Part shown: piece by piece, positions 44,485 through 56,815 of the stretch
Numbering within the stretch: position 1 is the first letter of the stretch
How the letters are laid out: every line of letters begins with the position of its first letter
From: Polytrichum commune
Lineage: Eukaryota; Streptophyta; Polytrichopsida; Polytrichales; Polytrichaceae
Direction: 5' to 3'
DNA length: 60,000 bases
Assembly (NCBI GenBank): GCA_950295325.1
Contig: OX485803.1
Span: forward strand, 30,125,554 to 30,185,553
Translations under genes and position numbers: made by a program
Notes under the pieces: generated by a model
What the model saw: only the letters and a program-made list of their open reading frames with translations
The model's database searches: none
What the model was told of the DNA's origin: nothing

Positions 44485-45031
44485 ACAACTTTGCAGGAAG
44501 AGAATAATTTGTGACACACATTGCCAAGTAACAACGAGTGTACAGTGCGCATTTTCATGACAAAGACCATGAAGCATCCAGTCCTAAATGGGTTAGTTGA
44601 GCAGTTTTGAAACCATGAATAGAATGAGTCATCTCAATCGAGGGTGGGATCAATCACCAGAAATCTAGAGGCATGGGCATGGGTTAGATTTACAGGAGAT
44701 TTATAGCATCAAGTCGCCACTAATTGCAAGTATGTTGCATTTAACTCATAAAACGTACAAGAGTGACCTAGGTCACATGATAGGCACCTATGAGGTTTAT
44801 GAATACATACATAGCTTGCAACTTTGGGGGAAAATAATAAAGTTGTGACACACATTACTAAGTAAACAAGTGTAGGACCATATTCACCTTTTCATGATGA
44901 AGACTGTGAAGCGTCTGGTCCAAAATAGGCTATTTCGAGTAGGTTTTGCAAGCATGAATAGGATGAGTTGCCTCGATCAAAGGTGGGATCAATGCACCAC
45001 AAATCCAGAGGCATGGGTTGAATTTTTTTTA
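44485..45031. repeat. Direct duplication of about 210 bp, spacing about 331 bp
   Basis: 44485-44692 and 44815-45025 share TTGTGACACACATT, TTTTCATGA, TCAATCGAGGGTGGGATCAA / TCGATCAAAGGTGGGATCAA and TCyAGAGGCATGGG. The repeats lie next to the AACCGGTT copy and may form one compound element with it (inference). Confidence 0.8.
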
Positions 45032-45645
45032 CCGGTGACTGCATCTTGGAAACCACAAAGGATTCTCACTTTTGTCTCCGGCATCACCATGGATGATGCC
45101 TTGGCCGGCCCCCAGTTTGATGGGAACACATCAACAAGTGCAGTGGAGTGTGGATAAGGAAGCTCATAAATTGTTACTGCTGCATGGCATGTATAGGCTC
45201 ATGTAGCTTTGATAACTTCTAGGCAAGCATTTTGGAGTAGTGACCACTGACTAGCATGGGGACAATATGAGATCTGTCTGTGGATCTAAGTAATTCGAAA
45301 TGGAAGGAGGAAGGATGCTCGTCACTATTCCCCCACCGTGTCGCTATTTTCATCATCACTTGCCGATTCCTGAGAGTTGACATGGTACCTTATACGTGTC
45401 AGTCAGTGTGCACGGATGAAAGGCAAACAAAGAGAATCCAAGAATGGGTCACTCAGAACGGACGAAAGTAGTCGCTACGTCACGCCTTAAAGCAAGGGCT
45501 AGGGATTCATGGAATCTGCGTAAACTCATCCATTGCGGAGATGAAAACACAGTGGAATATAATATAGCATGTACATGGCTATTTTTCAGACAGATTGCCT
45601 CTGGAAATAGCATTGGATATTACGAATCAGTCAAGTGGAGTCGAG
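45032..45645. other. Intergenic stretch
   Basis: 45500-45530 carries a partial copy of the 31-32 kb repeat (GGGATTCATGGAATCTGCGT, then AAACTCATCCAT). No gene recognised. Confidence 0.45.
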
Positions 45646-45745
45646 TTGGAATGAATCGGTCCTCAAACCTATAGGGGACTTGTTTTTATTAGAGCCCCTT
45701 CATCCATGATGGATGACTTTACACGGACTCCATGAATCCCAAGCC
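45646..45745 (-). repeat. Inverted copy of the 31-32 kb repeat
   Basis: On the minus strand it reads ATTCATGGAGTCCGTGTAAA, then GTCATCCATCATGGATGAAGG and GGCTCTAATAAAAACAAGTC. This is the best preserved copy of the family seen in the window. Confidence 0.8.
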
Positions 45746-48122
45746 AAGCAAGCAGGCCCTCCACTTGCTCGCTCTACATACCGACATGAACAGTAATGGC
45801 TCCGCTAAATTATAAGCCCGGGGGGTCATGTCATACTTTCCTGTTCACCAGGGTATTATGTGAGGAATGAAAGCCACCCAAAGTCCAGTTTTGTGGTCCA
45901 GATAGTTAGCCAATAAGAGGGAATTTTGCCAGACTTTTTCTCGCTAGGTCGGTCGGACTTTTCTGGGTTCCTTTGGAGCTAATGTTGTGCAAAGCTGGAC
46001 CCATTCAATGAGAAAGGAAGGAAAGGTCCAGGAGCCGGGGGTGTGGATTATGCCTGTGGGATCCATCGTTGGTACTGACCTACTCCGCGGCCAGCATCCT
46101 CCCTCATTTCGGTTCTCATATTCCTCTACTTATGATTTACGCATAACTTCTTGATGTGGGTAAGGATGAATTCCTATTGCATATGGAGCCCACCTGGATG
46201 GATGGAAGAAGCCAGCCTCCTGGAATCCAGGAAGTAGCTCGTCTTCATGCCCGAATGGGCCGGTAGTGTTTTCTACCCTCTGTTGGGAAACGACGTTTTT
46301 TTTTGGGGGGAACGGGATTCGGTAGGCCCAGGTAAAAGAATTTCAGCCTTGACATGTGCCTAACCTTGGGGAGCTGGTCCCTCTTTTTTTAAGTGGATAG
46401 GGCCATTTTCATCTCTGATCCGAGACATGATTTTTTTAAGGCAATTAAAACCCTCTCGTGCATTGGAGAGTTAACTCACCGACTGAAAGGTGATGAGTGT
46501 GTGCTGATCTGATCGCTCCCCCATACCAGGGTGTGTGACTTGAACAAATATCATCGGAGTCATAGCACGACAAATGAGTACCAAATCATTGGTTCAACTT
46601 CATGCAAGGATGAGACTCAAGAGCATGCAAGGGACATGGTGGTGTACCAGCATGGAAACCATTGGGATTATACCTACTTTCACAGTATTAAGAGAGTACC
46701 TAGTACTCTTACAAAGGCCACACAATCTAGGTGCTTGCTGGGCTCATACACATAATCATGTGCACATTGCCTGACTAAGATCATCACACCGACATACAAG
46801 GTGCTAGGAGAGATCCTTCAGAAAACATCAATTTCATTCAAGTATGTTGCTGAGTCTTTGTTTTGGAGTAAGTTAAGAAGGATAAGAGGACTTCAGTCTG
46901 AGCTAGCTAAGAATCATCCTGCACACCACCTGCACTACGTAGCAGTGATGTCCATGTCAGAATGGGCCTGGCTCAGTCTGTGCTGGTTACAGTCAAGAAT
47001 CATAAGGAATCTCTTCCTAGACCACACTCTGCATAGATGGAGTGTTCACCTATTCAGTTGTTTCTTAATGAGTTCTCTCCAAGAACTGATCTTAAACTTA
47101 GTCGAGATCATGCTCCAAGAGTAATGGATGTTGAAGCAAGACATGCACGCAAGTTGTGTGCACCATGACTTAACCAGTGGGTTTCAGCCTCACTATGCCC
47201 TTCCGATCATGGGATAGGAGTAATGTGAGAAACACCTTCCATCATTTAGGGCCATCTGTCTGCAAGTCCGACCTCGAAACAGTCTCCATTTAGTGATTAA
47301 CTACTAGAGTGATATGATGCATCTATCTGGGGAGTGATCACACAATCATAAAACTTGGAATTGAGACACCTCATGTCCTGATCGTAATTGAACTGAACAC
47401 GTTGATTCACAGCCCCCGCTGCTACTACTTACTAGCACCCTAGTGACAGCGATACACTCTAATGTTATATTTTACATGATCCCAGACATCGAGCTTGTTG
47501 GCCTAAACATAGCAGGAGCGAGAGATGAGGCACGGACACAGGCAGTTTGGAAAGAGAGTAAAAATTGGGATCACAGGGAGAGATCGGGGAATTAGATACG
47601 TGGAAAGGAATTAGACGAAGGAAGGGCCCCCCTTTGCAAGTCCCCCCCCAGCAGAAAGGTCTGGTGCGCCTTTGCCGAGGGGTCACAAAAATTTATACAT
47701 GCAAAGGTAAGTATTTTCCAATGATTTTGTGTATGAACAATCCCTCCCGCGCCCATGAAATGAATTGTTTTCCGCACATAAGGCAGAAAATCATCATCGT
47801 CACCCAATTTTACAGTGCCGCCGTGAATGTCTGGGGGGCGTATTTGTGATGTATTTTGTTAAACTATCCAGGTTTCTGCTACGAAGTTAGGTGACTTTTT
47901 AGAGTACCCCTCTCCCCTTAGTTACAGACAGGGTAGAGAGCCAAAAACTTGTTCGGAAGGAACTGAAGTGAACTGAACTGCAAGCTGCAACTGGGAACGC
48001 ATCACGGCTACTCCTGCTCCTGCTGGAGGATGCCGAACCTCCCGTTGCCTGCTTGCTTTCTTGCTTGCTGCTGCTGCTGATGATGATGATGAGTTTTATC
48101 GCCTTTACACAAACCTCTAAAC
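45746..48122. other. Intergenic region and AIL/PLT 3' UTR
   Basis: The 3' UTR of the AP2 gene occupies the right end. It starts with CATCAT and CAG simple repeats (48060-48092, plus-strand view CTGCTG/GATGAT); its end is not visible. Open stretches at 46531-47124 have no recognisable product. Nothing else is identified. Confidence 0.45.
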
Positions 48123-51100
48123 CTACTCGTTCCACGAGGCAAAAATGGGGCCCGAGCCCATATGGCCGCCTACACTGAGATTGGATTGACGAGACAGCCC
48201 CTGCACAGTGGTGGGATTGCCATTAATCCACGAAGTGATTGGGCTAGTATGATCATAACTGTTGAGCTTCCCTTGGGACGCAGGTGACAAGTAAAGCACA
48301 CTCCTGGAGATGTCCCCTTGCAGAACTGGATCGTAAGCTGAGCTTTTGGAGCTGGCCTCCTCACTCTCCCCAACCGAATTTTTGGGACTCTCCACCAACG
48401 CCCCTCGCTCACTACCCTGCTGTTGCTGCTGGTTATTATAAGCAGCCGAGTTGCTGATCGCCCTCTCGCTGTAAGGTGGAGAGTTTAGGGTTCTACCTTC
48501 GCTGCCTTGGTAAGCCGAGGTGCTGATCATGCTACCGGAGCTTGGCATTCCGTGGCCCAGCAGAGCCTGCTGGTTGGCAGAGCAGGAGCTTTCCCCATTC
48601 CCATTTCGATCCTCCAACCCCATCAAGTTGCGCAACAACATCCCGTTGCTTGGTGTGTTGAACTTAGGGTTACCTGCCGTGGGTGCTCGCATCCCGGAGT
48701 CACCGAACCCCAGGTGGGCGCGCTGCTGGCTCTCATGCTGCTGTTGCGCTGCCTCCTGCCCCGTGGTTGCGGCGGATCCCCAGTTGTTGCGAGTCTGTTG
48801 TTGTTGTTGCTGCTGCTGCTGCTGGGCTTGCTGCTGGTAGAGCATCTGCCACTCATGGAGGTTTTTGGTCAACCCGCCTTGCGCAGACAGGCCGGTGTTG
48901 TCGCTGGTCAAATGGCTGCCAGGGGTCCCTGTATGCATACTAGAAGTATGATGCTGCTGATCCTGATCATCTATTTGTTGGCTATGGCTATGCGTCTGCT
49001 GGGAGACTGTGTTGTGCGCGCGAGACTGCGTGGGGGTATTACTGGTATCACCACTCATGCCCGCCGCGGCGGCTGCCAATTCGGCATCCTTGGCAGCCTT
49101 CATGGCCTCCTGCCCATGGTGACCATTCACAGCAGCTGCTTGGATCCTGGCCGCATCGTATCGCGAGATATCGAAGTTCGTCACCGCATTGATTCCACGA
49201 AATTTAATGGCGGCAATGTCATAAGCCTCTGCAGCTTCTTCTTGCGTACCTGATGAATTCATCACAATGTTAGTGATGCCAGCAATCAGTATAGCACCAA
49301 GTTTGTCTGTTTCCCGTTCGATGGAGTGGAGACCCAATCCTTAGAAGGGGAGGCATTTCTCTACCAGAACCTCATAATACAATACAAACCGGTCTCGAAG
49401 ATCCACAAAACATCATGGGTTGTACCCAGTGGTGAAGTATCTGTTAAGGTATCCGATCTTTGTGGAGTCTGTTCAAGGGCTTCTGCAACTGCAATGGGGA
49501 TTCCGAACAGGCAAAGTACCCAACCTGAAATGTGGAACATGTATGTGATAGTGATCTGGAACATGTATGTAGTGATCCGAAATTGTGGTGTACAGGAGAC
49601 AATGGACACATTACATTATTACTTCCCACTTGAGTTGGGCATAGGTTTATTATAGATCGTTTGAGGTGGTGTGGCACTCACTATAAGTCCCTAGGTAAAG
49701 GTCCTTGTTGCCTGCAACTCGACCAATTCGTGCCTGCCACCTTCCATGCTGATGGTGTCTGGTCACGCCTCTGTATACAGAGGCTCCTCTTGAAAACCCA
49801 CTACTCTTCCTGCTCAGACATGCAAAGCTCAAGATATCAGCGATTTTCACAAGAATTAAACAAGCGCACGGGTGACTCCAAAATTATAGCTCTAGTGGAC
49901 CACGACTAATTATTACTTGGGTCCATGAAACCTTGACAATATTCTACAAGAGCGAGGGATTCGACCGCTTCACCTCACCTCTACTGCCAAACCGTAATAC
50001 CATCCATAGTAGGATACAGCTGTGAAATCATGAAATGTATCAATCGAATGCAATCAATCTGAGAGTGTTTCCAATCGAAACAAAGAAACCCTTGCACCCA
50101 AATTTACCTTCTCAAGGAAGCAACGTATTCCTGACGGGACATGTTCTTCATCTCTTCCAACTCTGTCTCGTAAGTGTTCAACTGTTGCAAACAAGTGCAC
50201 TCTTACATCAGTAGGTGGAATGAAGGATCTTCCAACTTGCCTACACGGAGTGCAAACGAGGTGTTTGCATGTTAATCTGTGAGGAAAACACTCCTTCCCG
50301 CGGACAATAATCGCCAGTCCCGCATTGGGGCGGCCACACCTTTGAATGTGAAGGTGGAGTGTAGGAGAGAAACTCACCGGGAAATTGATCGTAGTGCTAG
50401 GACCCCAGTATTTGAGGGCTGCCAAGTCATAAGCTTTGGCTGCCTTCTCCTCTTTGTCATATCCTCCTGTTCACATACACACCAGCGGGACGCACAATCA
50501 GCACTCTTGATCTAGGGTTCATCATACAAGGATGGGTCACTTGCACTTGGCCCCAGTAATAGACTCTATACTTGAGATATCACCACAAGAACATGGATTA
50601 AAATGCGGAAGGATGGATCTAGTTTCTTGATACGGAAGGAGTCACGCAGGCAGCAGTCAGGGTTACCTAAGTAAACTGTGAAGAGTCGTGAAGAACCATC
50701 CACGAGCGCATCACATAATACACACAAGCACAAATAAAGTCAGCAAGGGGATCATGGAAACAAACACAAAATCTGGAAGCATTGTGCGGGCATGAATGAA
50801 AGTGCGTCTCGCGTGCTTGCACATTCCTGATGTTCTACTAGAAGAAGCCGAGGATTCAAGACCATCTGCCCAAGTTTGCAATGAGATATAAATGTATGAA
50901 TTCAATCTGCGGAGGAATGAAGAACATACCTTGTCGACCTTTGCGGGTCTGACCCTCCTTCCTACAACTATTATCCCACAGATGAGCTTCATACCGTCCA
51001 GTCCAACGGTGCCTGCAGGCGTTACCAAACCAAGTAGGAATTTTACTCAGACGGTCAACCTTGAGAGTGAGTGATCCTGTTGACTAGCAATGCGGTTGAA

Positions 51101-54100
51101 TATTTCACAACCTCTGCAATGGAATTACTAGGATTAATAGATTCATCAACAGGCAGTTGATGATGATGGGCAGGGACGAATTCATTCATTTCGATCTACA
51201 AAGAAAGAAAATTCTTGCTTAAGAGAGCTGCGGATCTGGGGCTAAGCACCAAAAGCAGCAGCATCGATGTGGGAAGCCCATCTCTTTCTTAACAAGGAGT
51301 GGGTTTCTTAACGAACAAGTAGTCGGTTAAGGCAACAGTAGGCAACAAGTGTGATGAAGTGGTGGTGGAATTGGGGGATTTTAGAGAAAACTTTGGGAGG
51401 TGGCTAGGCTAACCTGGTCACGCCTCTATACACAGAAGTTCTCTGGCCGAAAGTGTCGATGGACTTGCGGGGGGACGGCTCCTTGCTGCCTGCACGGCCC
51501 GCACCGCGCTTTCGGGGCTCAGGGCCAGTGGGGCTCTCAGCCATGAGCTGGCCAGCGCCATGGACAGGAGCCGTGACACTACTTTGATGCGAGCCTGCGC
51601 TCATGGAGAGAGACAAAGGTTGCAACGTGGACAAAGCGTTCAAGCTTCGTCCCCCAGCCTTCTCGGTGGCGGCTTGATGGCGCAACCAGGTTTTCAACCC
51701 CACGGTACCGTAACTGTCGCCAGCTCCCGCAGAGGGGGATCCGCCCTGAGGCAGCTGGAGAGTGCAATCGGACAGCAACTCAGCCGTCCCAGATTGATCC
51801 AGCGCTACTTGCAGGAGGTTCTGTGCGTGCATGCGGTTGCTGGTGAGGAGATTGCTCTCCTGGAGCTGCTCGGCGTGCGCGCGGCCGTGGGGGTGTTCGT
51901 AGCTCTGGGCGCTGTTGTTGGTGAGGCTGGCCTGATCCGCCACACCGCCGTAGGACACATGGAAGGAGGGCGGGACATCGTGGAGCGATCCTCCCCCCGC
52001 AGGCTGCTGCGAGTAGGGCAGGTTCACGTTGATCCTGGACTGACTACTGTCCCGATGATGTGCGTTGTAGTTTGGTGCACCCCCGCTTGCAGTGTAGTAC
52101 ATCTCCAGCTGCTGTTGCTGCGTCTCGCGGTCGGAATACTGCCCCCCTAACGATGCGCCGCCCAGAAAGTCCTCCAGTTTCGGTCCGTCGCGAGTCTCGG
52201 CCGAGTTGGCTTGCATGTCGTAGTGGGAGGTGGCCATCTGCTGCTGATCACTGCCTCCCGCATTGCCTGTCAGCCTTGACAACTGATTCGCTGTGAGCAG
52301 GTTGTGGGCTTGCACCACACCCTCGGTCTGCATTGCGCGAGGTTTCAGCTGCGGCCAGTGTTCCGCTGTCCATGCAAAATTACAATGAATGCCCACAATC
52401 AGCCAAATAGAAAGACAACCACTACTAAACCACAAACCTAATTATCCCTCCCTTCACATCAAGACCCCAACCAAAACTTGGGGGGATGATTCCCATGACC
52501 CGGTCCAACCAAGCCACGAGGACCGGGTCGTGTGGGCGTGTTCTTCTAATCTTATTCCACCGTCCTACAACCTTCCCTTTCCTTCTATGATGGGTGGGGG
52601 GTCACGACAACATCGCAACCTTAGGTTTGCGAAACAGTGGCGGTGACTTGAGGAGCAAACCCGAACATCTTTCACTGGAATATTAGTACAGAATAGTTCT
52701 GTGGGAATCCAACATGCACCAAGATGCTGAGCATTCCAAGCATGTTAAAAGGCTAACTCGACGGGCTTCGTGCGAACCTACCGAGAGTAAGCAGTGAGGA
52801 GGCCATGGTATCAGATCATCCGGCGCATATTTGAGCTTCCTGGTCTCAGCTAGAAGGGAGTTCGCAGCGTCGTCAACCCATGGGCTTCAGATACGTATAT
52901 ATGATGATTCTACGAGTAAACCTTCAAGCGAAGCCGAGAGATAAGGTCAATCAATCAATCAATCAATCCTCGAACCGTTCAAGAGCTCATGAGGATTATG
53001 GGGCTCTTCTCTCCCCTTACCAATTCGTGGAAGCTGATGTTGCAGAATGCAAACAGCTCCGGGTTCATGTTGGTCTAACTGAAGATTCTATACTGTGCAC
53101 AGGTAGAAAATAGGTATCCCCCTTCTGACAGATGAATTACAAAAAGCCTGACACTGTGTTTAGGCCGCCCGGTCATCCGATTCATTTTGACATTGTCCTC
53201 ATAAAGGAGCAGTTTGATGATCCAAGAATAGTAGGTCCCACTGCACCGCATTCAGTGCTCAAAGATCCGGTCTTTGACGTAGTCAAGCGCCGAAAAACAC
53301 TACAGAAAGGGTCTCCTTTCCATCACCCGCAGTACATCTTCCCTGATGAGACAGATGACTAAGCTCGTAGAAATAACGCTCACTCGCAAACTCTACGTTG
53401 AGGAGGGGATGGAGTTTCACAAGGTGCGTGACACGGATAGGAAAAAAAATCAAGGGGCTCAAGCGACAGCAGCATGTACTTCGGCACCGCAAGGATTGAG
53501 TTTGTCCTAGCACAGGTATAATTATGAGAAGTTCCAAAAGGTCGATGGTGATGCATCGTCTACAACGCACGTTCTACATGTCCCCCACACATACGTTCTA
53601 TCTAACAACGCCAATTGGATAAACTTAAGCCTGACTGATGACAGGCTACTACTACGAACAATCTAAGCTGCTAAACACTATGAAGAGTGTGAACCAAAAT
53701 GCTGCAGTCGCTCGTCTAGAAGATGTAATTTCTTCCGCAAGCGACTGTAGTAGCAACTAATATTGAATAGAACTCGATGGTTTCTTGCCATCTGGCTAGA
53801 TGGAACCACAAAGCGATGATTTGGGAACTACAAAGAGTCGGTACTCTATGCACTCGATGCTAAAGTAATGTAAGCCATGAGTCGTGTGCAGGCTGTCACA
53901 ATCAGGTTTCGTCAGTCTGACACTGCTGTCGCTAAGGAAGATCTTGTACTTCAGAAATACGGAAATTGTTGCGGTCGCCTCAATTACGCATACCGTGTAC
54001 AAGAAGTTGTAACTCGTGGAAGAAGAAGAAGAAGAAGAAGAAGAAGCCAAGGTGCTTGCTCTCGCATTGCAGTATGGTTCGACGAGTTGGTACCTAAGGT

Positions 54101-54847
54101 AGCTTAGTGTACTCGCAACTAAAACAACAGCTCAGCTCCTCATTGCGCTAGAGGTTTCGCTTCAAGGACAGTGCAAGCCTACAGCTGATTTTCAGAAGCG
54201 TCCGCATAGGTATCCCAGAAGCTCCAGAACCTACCACCCGGAACAAAAGGTGGAAAACATCATAATGAATGGACGAGGGAGGAAGTGTCTACAGTAGTCT
54301 ACATGACATAAGTGACGGCGGAAAGGTAAGTTGTCTCCACGATGGTTGTGCCAAGTGGAGGAGCTCATGGTGAGCGATGTACCGAACTTCATTTTGTAGG
54401 GAACAAACCATCATGCAAGGTAGCGTTAAGAACGCCAGAAGAGCCTTCAAAGGAAGTGACACCCTACTATCTGACTGTCAGTTCTGTCTGTCTGTCTGTC
54501 TGTCTGTTGAGGTCGAAGTCGGGCTAACCTGCACTGTGCGAGCGGCTGAGCGCCTCCATGATACACAAGGACCCATCAGAGCGGATAGTGTCTAGAGCTT
54601 GGCCGGAATTTGAGTTGCCACCATCGCCGCCTGCACGCAGCGAGTTGTAGCAATCGGCGGTGCCTTGGTAACCACCTAGGCTGTTGCCGTGAGGCTGTGA
54701 CATTTTAGAGAGGAGAAGGCTGTTGACGGAGGAGACAGTGAGTGGAAGGCCAGCTGCTGGGTCAGCCTGCTGCTGCTGTTTCACCGCATCAACAGACAGA
54801 TGAGGCGATTGGAGAGAGAAGGTTAGCCAGTGGTTCATAGACTTCAT
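48123..54847 (-). CDS. AINTEGUMENTA-like / PLETHORA (euANT) double-AP2 transcription factor
   Basis: Eight exons on the minus strand join in phase to 926 residues: 54847-54529, 52365-51414, 51012-50930, 50675-50667 (9 nt), 50466-50378, 50181-50108, 49809-49682, 49249-48123 (TAG). The start gives [15 protein letters not shown], like the N-terminus of ANT/PLT proteins. Further euANT landmarks are PKLEDFLGG (about 168-176), [14 protein letters not shown] (about 356) and [10 protein letters not shown] (408-417). AP2 repeat 1 runs from about 416 to 484 ([20 protein letters not shown]), the linker 485-509 contains [18 protein letters not shown], and repeat 2 spans about 519-577 ([20 protein letters not shown]). 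A basic patch [18 protein letters not shown] precedes repeat 1. The C-terminal tail of about 350 residues is Gln/Ser-rich with poly-Q. The family are nuclear DNA-binding regulators of meristem and organ growth. I saw no miR172 site, as expected for the ANT branch. Member identity within the branch is not resolved. Confidence 0.95.
50667..50675 (-). other. 9-nt microexon of the AIL/PLT gene
   Basis: TTTACTTAG between CACAG (acceptor) and GTAACC (donor). Joined as G+TT TAC TTA G+GA it supplies V-Y-L-G of VYLGGYD, the conserved strand of AP2 repeat 1. A 9-nt exon at this place is a known feature of AP2/ANT genes; without it the two flanking exons would lose three residues of the domain. Confidence 0.92.
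52366..54528. other. Intron 1 of the AIL/PLT gene, 2.16 kb, with coding-like fragments
   Basis: On the plus strand an open stretch at 53132-53362 (76 codons; [38 protein letters not shown]) and another at 53877-54107 look like protein-coding sequence. I cannot assign a family, and stops lie between them. A (TCAA)n tract is at 52947-52968, a GAA run at 54019-54046 and a (GTCT)n tract at 54484-54508. Confidence 0.4.
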
Positions 54848-56419
54848 GAATGGCCCTTCCCCAATTCTTCTATTCTCTACCCTTGCCACCGATTTCTAAC
54901 TACAGCCGGCCAACAGCAGACTCACAGAAACACCTTCTGTCTCCTCTTCCTCTTTCGCAGTGATGAGTAAGTATGTATATGAGTATGTATGTATGTAGCA
55001 CTTTCTCAAGAGGCTCAGTCGGTCCGTCTGTGTGTCTGTCTGTCTGTGTGTGCTCCTCACTCGACCGACACAAACTGTTAAGCTGCAAGCTGCAAGCACT
55101 CTTTCGGCGAGGAGGTTCGGCACCGTAACAACAGTAACTGGCCGGTGGCACTTGATTTAGGCAGCTGGTATAGCGAGATGGTGAGACGATGATCAGATAA
55201 TCTAGTCCTACTTAGGGTAGACAGACCCATGACTGCGCGCACTTCCGGCCAGCGCAGCGACGCATGGGACGGACCTCAGTGCCTCCTAGATGCCTCGCTG
55301 CCCAGTACTCCCACCGCTTCTTCTTCGTCTGCAGGAAGAAGAATCATAGGCTACCCTGGATATGAATACATCATCAGCTTCATCAACAGCACTTGAAGCC
55401 GGAACATGAAGAAGGAGAAGCACGTCAAGTATAACCACCAAGCTCCTAGCTTTCGTTCTTTCTCGCACTAACTCTTTGATGGGGGTGGTTCCGGGCCCTC
55501 TGCAAGTTTTACCAAGCCGCTTGACAAATTAAGGGCGGTCACAGTAGTAGTAGTAGTACAACAACAATCCAGGCTCCCTAGCCACATGAGCGAGCTACCT
55601 CTCCCACTGCCCAGCTCTTACGCTGATTCGGCCAACTGGTCCCTGACCACCACAAACACTGCAAGCTTGCAAGCTGCGAGACTGCATCGAGGCTTTGCTT
55701 TGCTTTTGTTTGCTTTTACCTGCCTCCTCAGTCTTACAACCCCCACACACACTCGTATGCAATGAGCCCACTGCAGCCTGTCCCGGCCGGACTACTTTAC
55801 TGATCGGAGGCTTACATTCACAAATAACACACACACAGACACACACAAACAACACACAACCACGCCCCTCTCTTCCTACTCCGAGTGTTTGTGATGATGA
55901 TGTATCTTCGCAACTCCTGTCTGTCTGTCTGCCTGCCTGTCTGTCTGTCTGTCAGTCGGTCTGTTTCCAGTTTATGGCTACGTTAGCCGCCGAAGCCGGA
56001 CTATCTTCCACCTTCTTCCCCACCTTCAAGCTGCCTGCGTTAATCCTCCACAACTGGCCTATTACGGACACACTGGCCATGCATACTAAGTAAGTTCGTG
56101 ATGAGTCTCGAGCGACTGAATCATTGACAAGTTTACCCTCCCTACTCTTCCCCAGATGACCCACCTTGAGTCTCTCTCAACACCCTCCCTCTCTCGCAGC
56201 CAGTCCCCCCCTGTAGTAGTCCTTCCTCCTCTTCTAAGTATTCACCCACCTCTCCCACCTTCTTCCCCTCCCTTCCTTGCTTGCTTTGGCCTTCCCTTCC
56301 TCCAACCTCCCTCTCTCTCCCTCTCTCTCTCTCTCTTTGGGAAATCTTGTGCACGCGGTGCGCAGCACGGTGCGCAGCCTTATGGCCCCGCCATGTGCTT
56401 CTGTTGGACTAAAAAACAC
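54848..56419 (-). promoter_or_regulatory. Upstream region of the AIL/PLT gene
   Basis: The stretch is CT-rich and full of simple repeats: (GTCT)n at about 55029-55055 and 55916-55962, TAG repeat at 55546-55558, CTCT at 56300-56336. No clear TATA box or transcription start could be fixed. The first in-frame ATG of the gene is at 54847-54845; the upstream frame has no other ATG before the next stop. Confidence 0.4.
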
Positions 56420-56815
56420 CCTTGGATGATTCTCCTGCTCCACATTCATCTCTCCCTCTCTCGTCCCCCCTGTATGTATTCCCCTGTATGTACGTATCCC
56501 TCCCCTAGTAATTAAAACACATAAACTCTTGTATTTGTTGTTGTATTATGCTCACTTAGTTATCGCCATACCCTTCCTCTTCCTGCTTCATTACTAGCCT
56601 TGGATGATTCTCCTGCTCCACATTCATCTCCCCCCCCTCTTTCCCTCTCTCTCTCCCCCTCTCTCTCCCCTTGTATGTATTCCCATGTATGTACATCTCT
56701 CTGCTCGTAAATAAACAGTTAAACTCTTGTATACTGTATGTTGTTGTATTATGCTCACTTATCTCCTTACGCCCTGCTCCTCTCCCTGCTTTGTTACTAG
56801 CCCATGTGGCAGCTC
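56420..56815. repeat. Tandem duplication, period 178 bp
   Basis: 56420-56597 and 56598-56815 both start CCTTGGATGATTCTCCTGCT. Both share CACATTCATCTC, TGTATGTATTCCC, AAACTCTTGTAT, TTGTTGTATTATGCTCACTT and TTACTAGCC. The copies differ mostly in the length of CT-rich runs. Confidence 0.9.

Noticed and set aside
46531-47124. Two consecutive open stretches resembling a decayed gene
   Set aside because: No motif, splice site or family could be recognised; left as intergenic.
48507-49253. A 248-codon plus-strand frame with Leu runs
   Set aside because: It is the antisense reading of the poly-Q coding exon of the AP2 gene.
51560-52150. A 196-codon plus-strand frame
   Set aside because: It is antisense to exon 2 of the AP2 gene, which carries the PKLEDFLGG and LSLSMS motifs.
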